Shown: in pieces, positions 57,842-64,000 of the stretch
Position numbering within the stretch: position 1 is the first letter of the stretch
How the letters are laid out: every line of letters starts with the position of its first letter
Made by a program: the position numbers and the translations under genes
The notes under the pieces: model-generated
Seen by the model: the letters and a program-made list of their open reading frames with translations, nothing else
What the model was told of the DNA's origin: nothing
Database searches by the model: none
From: Capsaspora owczarzaki ATCC 30864
Lineage: Eukaryota > Opisthokonta > Filasterea
NCBI RefSeq assembly: GCF_000151315.2
Contig: NW_011887293.1
Location: 790,693-854,692, forward strand
DNA: 64,000 bases
Reading direction: 5' to 3'

Positions 57842-58303
57842 TTCGTTTAAGGATATCTGTTTCGACTGCAAAAACGACTGGACCGAGCACGCGTGACAGT
57901 CCCACCTGCCTTAATCCAGAAGAGAATTCAATTCAATCATCTGCAAATCCAGGAGTATTCATTGTTTCGAATAGAAGGAAGAAGAAGAAGACAAAGAATT
58001 GTATATTGTTCCGACCAAACCAAAAATTCAGAACAAGGCAATGGTATCAAAAGGTGTTCCAAGGATTGCAGAAATTTACATAACCAATGAGAGTTTGCAA
58101 CCAGGCGTACAGCAAAAGCGAGGAAAAAAGGGAAGAGTTGGAGCGGAAGAGAGTTTGCAGGGCAAACACCCATCAGCGCAAAAAGAAAACGCACAAACAT
58201 ACTACGAGGGTTGAAGGGAGCAACTCGAGCTCCCCACACAAACACATACACTTACACACACACACCAAAAAAAAAAAAAGATTAAAAATGCACGACCACA
58301 GGT
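57842..58303. other. Intergenic stretch between CTPS and PPP6C
   Basis: 462 bases holding the CTPS promoter and the 3' UTR of PPP6C (both minus strand). Contains AAG and CA-type simple repeats. No gene seen. Confidence 0.5.
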
Positions 58304-60353
58304 TTACAAGAAATAAGGAGTAAAGACACGCGGGGGAATGACACGCTCGTTGTCGGGAACCGCGTCAAAGATCTTGAACGTGCGATTCATCGAGCTGTCA
58401 AACTCGAGGATTGACGCAACGTTGCCGCAGCGATAGCAATAGTTTGGTGCAGACCACACAGTCACCAGGTTCTCCTCCGGGAACATGTACTTGTAGCCCT
58501 CCTGGACGAGCTGATGTGCTCGGCAGATGAGGGTAAGGTCGTTAACGTGGACGAACTAGAGGAAGAAGGGGGCCCAGGTGAGTGACAGAAACAAACAAAT
58601 AAAAAAAAAGCGACAGCAAGACAAAACAACAAGAAAAAAAAAAAAAGCGGGCCTACCTCCTGAGCAACCTTGCTGCCAAACAGCCAGCCAGCGCCGCGAG
58701 GACTGACAGCCCAAGTCTCGATATCCTCGGGGTCGGACCACATGAGATCGCAGAAAGCACCCTCGTGCGGGATTTCTTGTGCGCGGTCGATCGTGCGAAT
58801 CTGATCGAGCGAGCGCACGTCGGGGGAGAGACCACCATGCACGCAAAGGACCTTGTCGTCGATAAGCTGCGCGTCGGTATTTGAGCGAAAAGGGAAGGAT
58901 AAAAAAAGGGGAGCATGAGAATGTGAGCGTCAGCAGATGAAATCATCGTCGACAGCAGAAACCGGAGAGACAATCATACCGCAGCGACGGTCAGATAGTC
59001 AAAGACACGGGTGCAGTACTTCCACGCGTTGCCATTGCCGTACTTGGTCTGGCACTCATCTACCGAGTACGAAGCGAAGCACGAGTGAATACAAACAAAC
59101 AAACAAAAAAAGGCAAAAAAAAAAAAAAAAAAAAAAGAGAGAAGCGCGCAGCATTTCTTCTCCTTCGGCAAACAATGCACCATGACCTACCGTAGAAGCC
59201 ATAGACCTGGGTGATCTGTCGGCTCTCGTGGTTGCCACGAAGAAGGACGATGCGATCGGGGTACCTAGAGGGGGAAAACAAGTCAATACTTTGAACAAAC
59301 ATGACACGCGCACAGCACAGCATGTGCAACAAGCACGTACTTGGCCTTGAGCGTCAGCAGGCGGGTGAAGGTCTCGAGACTGTAATAGCCACGATCGACA
59401 AAGTCGCCCTATGGAAAGCAGAAAAAACACAATACGATAGAAACGATGGGTTGATGAGTGAATGAAAACGAGTCAAAGGATACAGTGTCTCGAGGCTATC
59501 CGCCACTATCCCTGGTCCGGAGTACTGTTCGCTTGTTTAGAATGCTTGCCGACGACGAGCGAAAAGGCGCTGTGGCGGAGCTTCCCCGACGACACGACAG
59601 TTCCAATGCTTCATCCAGCCAAAAAAAAAAAAAAAAAAAAAGTTGATATTTCAAAAAAAAAAAAAAAAGAAGAGGGACTTTTGTTGCGCTCGTGCCGGTG
59701 CAAACACTCACCACTCCAACCGAGCAGGCAACCCACCCTCACTCGTAGTGAGATGTGGGTTCAGGACCTGTCCCCCTCGAGTCCACTCCACGAGCGCACC
59801 AAACGAAAAAACACAAAAATAAAAAAAAAAATAAAAAGGCGAGATTTTGAAAAAAAAAAAAAGGGCCGTCAGTCGTCAGCCTCTCTGTTGGCTCGCGCTT
59901 CCACAGCAGTCAGAGACAGAGCGACACACACACACACACACGAGCACCGCCACGCAGTGAAAGCGAGTGACGAGGCGCTGCACAAAAGCCAAAGCCAACC
60001 TCCAACGTCCAAACCGATTCTTTTCATTTTATTTTACTTTGTTCTTGGTTGCTTCTCTTCACTCTCTCGCTTTGACTTGTCGAGGAGTCTCTCTCTCTCT
60101 CTCGCTCTCTCTCTCTCTTACATACCATGAAGATGTAGCTGGTCTCGGGAACGGGGCCGCCAGTGACAAAGAGCTTCTCGAGGTCGTAGAACTGCCCGTG
60201 GATGTCGCCGCAGACAGTGACTGGGGACGAGACGGGCTGCACATTGGACTCTTCAATCAGAATATCCACCACGCGGTCGCAGAGCTTCTTGAGGTCGTTC
60301 TCGGGCAGGTACTTGCACTGCGCCACCAGGTCAACCCACTGATCGAGATCCAT
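58304..60353 (-). CDS. PPP6C: Serine/threonine protein phosphatase 6 catalytic subunit
   Basis: PP2A-like phosphatase (Sit4 in yeast) acting in G1/S progression, mitosis and signalling with SAPS-type regulatory subunits. Six exons (60353-60126, 59408-59341, 59264-59191, 59059-58980, 58866-58657, 58555-58304) give 303 residues, with all phases correct. Metal and catalytic motifs are intact: [57 protein letters not shown] and [21 protein letters not shown]6-specific stretches include [37 protein letters not shown]-type [17 protein letters not shown] and the end [13 protein letters not shown]. That terminal TPYFL matches the methylated C-terminus of the PP2A family. Introns are rich in homopolymers. 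Confidence 0.97.
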
Positions 60354-60863
60354 GTTGTTGTTGTTTGTAGGGAGGAGAGGGGAGGGAGGAAGAAGAGAAA
60401 GCGAAGACGCGCTTAAGCTAGAAAAAAAAAATAAACAAAAGACTGAGATTTTGGTCTTAGCGCGGTTGTTGCGATGGCTGAGAACAAGTGCGAAGCAATG
60501 CCATGCGTTGGGTGGCAGACATTCCCAGCATTTTGCACGAATGGTAATGGACTTCTCCAATGGCTGCTTTGTGTGGCGTCGTTGAGAAGAAAACGAACAT
60601 TTCAGACAGTTTCTGCCAGCTCGTTCATCGCTCGCTCACACCATCGCACCATCTATCTAAATTTCGCAATGCGAGCCGAATTTGCAATGCTGGATCTTCG
60701 AGTGGGGCAAGACGGGGGCTGGATCCCGCTTGCTAACGCCACTGTTGAAAACCGACCGACCATCGACTTTCACATCTCGCCTTTCATAATGCTGCACCCA
60801 TTCAATGACAATCATACTTGGATTTTATAACACTCACACTCTTTATTTTTGTGACCAGAAACA
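60354..60863. promoter_or_regulatory. Divergent promoter region, PPP6C / mS25
   Basis: 510 bases between start codons facing away from each other. The sequence just before the plus-strand ATG (TTTTTGTGACCAGAAACA) could include a 3' splice site of a leader intron. No factor site assigned. Confidence 0.4.
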
Positions 60864-62643
60864 ATGCTTGCTGGGCTGGCTCTGCGATGCGCTGCTGGCT
60901 CTCGACGGATGCTCTCGAGCCAGGCGAGCAGCTCCATTGCGCTGGCGACCGCTCGCGCCGGCAAGAAGGCCCCTCGCGAGGAAGCCGCCCAGTGGACTGC
61001 TGAGGAGCTCGCATACACCACCGATGCCCTCGGCGCTTCGGCCAAGCCAGGCGAGGAGAGCGGTGCCGACGCTGCAGCTGCTGCGGCTGCTTCTGCTGCT
61101 GGCGACGTTGCGGGCACGCCTGGCGGCCCCACCGCTGCCGAGGTCGCCGCCTCGCTCCAGGCAGCTGCTGCGGCGACTGCTGCGCGTCTCGAAAGGCGCG
61201 CGGGTCGACCAGCGCCGATCGCCTTCCGCCAGCCCCGCACGCAGGCCGCCGCCCAGCGCAATGGCTTTGCTCTGCATCCCGCCGTCGAGCGCATCACTGT
61301 CTACACGCACTCTGTCTCGCGAGGCTCCCTCTGGTGAGTTTGCTTGTGTGTGTGTGTGTCATCACTGTGATCATGCTGATTCAAGTGCTGCTGATCATGC
61401 GCCTGGGGTGCTTTTCGTCCTTCAATGCGATCCAAAGCCAAAGCCAAAGCCCAAAAGCCGCATGGTTTTGATTTCTCTTTTTTTTTTTTTTTTTTTCCAA
61501 GATTTTTTTTTTTTTTCGTTTTTTCGGTTTTTTTTTTTTTTCGTTTTAAGCATTTTTGGTTGCCAACTTTGACGTGTTTGCAACTGGATACTGCAATCGT
61601 TGAATCCCAACAATCACTGACTTTTTTTTGTTCACCTTTGAACGAAACGGTTCAATTTCTGCTTTGTTGAACAGGGAATTCGTCCAGTGGCAAGTGCCAA
61701 GTTTGCGAATGACCAACCCGTCAGTGCCAATTGTCATTTCACCAAACAAGACGGCCTTCCCGGCCATCGTCATCTCTTTGAGTAAGCCTACCTGGATGAA
61801 AAGGAGCTGGATTTTACACTGCCCAATTCAAGCCATTTCAACTCATTTCCCCCCGTTTTTCTTGTTGTTTGGTTTGCCGTCGATTCCCGCAACACAGACT
61901 CGCAGAAGGCAAAGCGAGCGACAAAGCATACAAACGTCTACGGTCTGGCGGCACAGCCGGCATTTGCTGCCCAGTGGCCAGAATTCACCAAACTCGCAAA
62001 GTCCTTCCACGCCGATTTCGCAAAGCTGTATCCCATTCCTGGCACCGAAGAGCGGAAGCAAGCGACAAACGCAGACGCCGCGACCGATGCAGCGGCCGAA
62101 ACCGGTGGTTTCGAACCGCTGACCCAGGAGCCAACCACACCAGCATCCAACGCCGCTGACGACATGCTGGCAAGTCTTTTCGGAGATGCCAGCACGTCTG
62201 CGACGGACGCCACGTCCAGCGACAGTTCCGCACCTGCCTCTGAAGGGCTCGATGCCGCCGAGCAGCAAGCGTTGAACGACCGGCTGTCCGCATTGATTGA
62301 GAGTTACAAGACGCATCTTGCCTCCATGCGCGATCAGCAACACCGTGACGTGATTGTACTGCCTTTCCTGGAGGCCGACAAGTGGTCGTATGAGGATATT
62401 TGCAGCGTCGTGCGCATTGCCAGCCGGGAGGCAGGCCAACCTGCCGCATTCTCGGAAATGTTCGTGGCGGACAGCGCGGTGGCCATGGCACCCGTCCCCG
62501 AGCGCCTCAAGGCTGCGCTCGCGCGTAAGGCTTCTGCTAGCACGATTTACCACAAGCGAGTCCTCAAACTGCGAGCAGCCCAAAAGCTCGCCGACGTCGG
62601 CAAGAGGAAGGGCGCGGGCAAGATTACCGCAGCAGCGTTGTAA
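60864..62643 (+). CDS. MRPS25: Mitochondrial small-subunit ribosomal protein mS25-like, with long extensions
   Basis: Three exons (60864-61333, 61675-61781, 61898-62643) give 440 residues in phase. The start MLAGLALRCAAGSRRMLSSQ is a typical mitochondrial presequence. The core at ~145-200 (ERITVYTHSVSRG, SLWEFVQWQVPSLRMTNPSV, PIVISPNKTAFPAIVISLN) matches the thioredoxin-like L51/S25/CI-B8 domain of human mS25, which has KVMTVNYNTHGE, ARKFVFFNIPQIQYKNPWV and IMMFKNMTPSPFLRFYL. Human mS25 is 173 residues. Here an Ala-rich stretch precedes the core and ~240 residues follow, including DKWSYEDICSVVRIASREAG and a basic end. The extensions could be lineage-specific mitoribosome additions. Other CI-B8-fold proteins (mL43, NDUFA2) are the alternatives. 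Confidence 0.75.
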
Positions 62644-62787
62644 CCATAAAACCAGCAAAAGCGACGCGTTCTCCAGCAGTTCAAAATTGTCAAAATACAA
62701 ACAACGAATACAATCAAATATAGCCAGCAGAATAAGAACGGATGTATATTATCTCGGTGTTTCTGGTTTTGACAGTCGCTCACAAAA

Positions 62788-64000
62788 TCAAGAGACATCG
62801 CGACTCGCATTGGGGAGCAACGAAATCCAGTCAGTCAGAACACTGGTCGGGTTGGCCAAGTCTGTGAGGAGGGCGGCTTTGGCTTGTGGGGAGGGAAAGT
62901 TGACATGGCCTGGGCGCAGCTCGAGCGCCTCTTGAATCCGCTGCACGACGCTGTCGCGCAGACAAGTGTGGAAAGTTTGCGTAATAGCAGAAGAATAGGA
63001 CTTGTCTGCCAACTGGATGAGCGTCGAGACGACCGAAAGCGCTCGGGATGATTGACAAAGCGAAAAGGGATTCCAAACGTGCATCAAGACACCCAGCATG
63101 CGTGGAAGTAGTGACTTTTCGATAGATTGCAGCAAGAGGTCGGCGTCAGGATTGGCATCGAGTGCGCCGGCGCCCGTGGAAGACGCCGAGCGCCCAGCGA
63201 AAGCTGCAATGGTTCCAAACCAGGGCATTGCCGTGATATCAGCTGCGTCTCCCTGTTTCAACGGCAGCCAAGCAAGGGACTGTGAGATTGGGCAACAACC
63301 AAAAAAGGGTTCACAAACTTTTCGCCAACAACCCTTTTCCAAACAAAACGCTGAATCGACATGAACCATGCTTACCAACAGCGGGTGCCAAGCCAGTAGC
63401 GCGTGGCTGACGTATGGGGAGAACAAGTTTGGGAGAAAGAAGCTCACGTACGACTCAGAGTACATTTGCGGGTAGAGACGCCGCAGCTCGTCAAATTTGC
63501 CAATGACAAACTCGAGCGAGCCAAAGTCGTCGAGGACATCGTCAAATATCCGTTGAGCTGCACCAAGTACAGATACTGCAGGCAAAGGAAAAGGACGTGT
63601 GGCAAGTCAGGGATTTGTTGTGTTGGCATCAATGAGCATTTTTGCAAGTCCCCCATGCCTCGAGAGTACTTACCAAGCTGCTCATCATAGCGACTACGAT
63701 GGACGGGGGCCTCGAGCGCATCATCTGAAGGAATAAAGACGACGAAGTGAGCAACAAAAAAACAAAATACTGTCTCGTTCGCCGAATGTGTCCTTTCTTT
63801 TGGATTTGTGATAGGTTACCATCAACGCTGACATCGGTTGTCAAGCTGCCAAATGCTTGGAAGAGCTCATTCAGTGATCCCTCAGCTGCTTGAATGAGTG
63901 GCCACTGTGCGCGATGTGCATTAAATCGTTAGAATGCGCGACGAGACCACGCGCAGGACGCGGACAACACTCTCTCTTACCTTCGCATCCAGACACCCGA
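62788..64000 (-). CDS. PAXBP1: PAXBP1/GCFC2-type splicing-associated protein, 5' part off the window
   Basis: GCFC-domain protein related to yeast Ntr2, which acts with the intron-lariat spliceosome. The visible 3' exons are 64000-63981 (partial), 63904-63820, 63724-63674, 63575-63376 and a last exon to the stop at 62788 that begins near 63,281. Junctions read in phase, for example through VDDDALEAPVHRSRYDEQLV. Diagnostic GCFC text: YSESYVSFFLPNLFSPYVSH, ALLAWHPLL, MPWFGTIAAF, LLLQSIEKSLLPRMLGVLMH, VWNPFSLCQSSRALSVVSTL. This parallels human PAXBP1 with YLPKLLNPLIRLQLLTW, MLWFESL and MWDPFSTTQTSRMVG. The C-terminus stops soon after the GCFC core (ISLLPNASRDVS), shorter than in animals. Confidence 0.82.

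Overview
The window is nuclear DNA of an intron-rich, gene-dense eukaryote. Nearly every gene is split by short (roughly 50-300 base) spliceosomal introns with GT-AG borders, pyrimidine- or T-rich 3' ends and long A/T runs. Genes lie 100-500 bases apart on both strands. Coding DNA is moderately GC-rich, with C/G-ending codons strongest in the genes expected to be highly expressed (myo-inositol-3-phosphate synthase, nucleoside diphosphate kinase). Several proteins look distinctly opisthokont or holozoan: PTEN with the full phosphatase plus C2 layout, PELP1, TAF1A, PMF1/NNF1, NDUFV3, MIC13/QIL1, PAXBP1 and CFIm25. I infer a unicellular holozoan, with a filasterean such as Capsaspora a good candidate. 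That is inference from gene content and architecture, not from a database match.

Layout, left to right. (1) 0-15 kb: PES1 (minus, runs off the left edge), a cysteine-rich membrane protein, a methionine sulfoxide reductase B with two apparent GC-AG introns, a membrane esterase, SYF2, PELP1/RIX1 and TAF1A. (2) 15-31 kb: NDUFV3, PTEN, a mitochondrial-type nucleoside diphosphate kinase, a roadblock-like protein, a leucine-rich-repeat protein, splicing factor SF1, PMF1/NNF1 and MIC13. (3) 31.07-34.18 kb: a pogo-like DNA transposon with matching inverted ends, TA flanks and one long open transposase frame. (4) 34-46 kb: CFIm25, a 1,463-residue TPR protein, a type II membrane glycosidase-like protein, and a cap 2'-O-methyltransferase of the poxvirus VP39 type. 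(5) 46-64 kb: myo-inositol-3-phosphate synthase, a possible HAP40-like gene, a duplicated promoter block ahead of a 977-residue protein of unknown function, CTP synthase, PP6 catalytic subunit, mitochondrial ribosomal protein mS25, and PAXBP1 (runs off the right edge).

Functionally the genes are mostly housekeeping. They cover ribosome assembly and rRNA transcription (PES1, PELP1, TAF1A), pre-mRNA processing (SYF2, SF1, CFIm25, PAXBP1, cap methyltransferase), mitochondria (NDUFV3, MIC13, NDPK, mS25, probably MsrB), nucleotide and inositol supply (CTPS, INO1), and signalling or cell cycle (PTEN, PP6, PMF1). E2F-like sites (TTTSSCGC type) occur in introns of CTPS and PMF1 and in the duplicated promoter at 50.5-50.9 kb, which suggests a shared S-phase/cell-cycle control. 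Exon borders below were worked out by hand from splice consensus, reading-frame continuity and remembered family sequences. Most multi-exon models close in frame across every junction.
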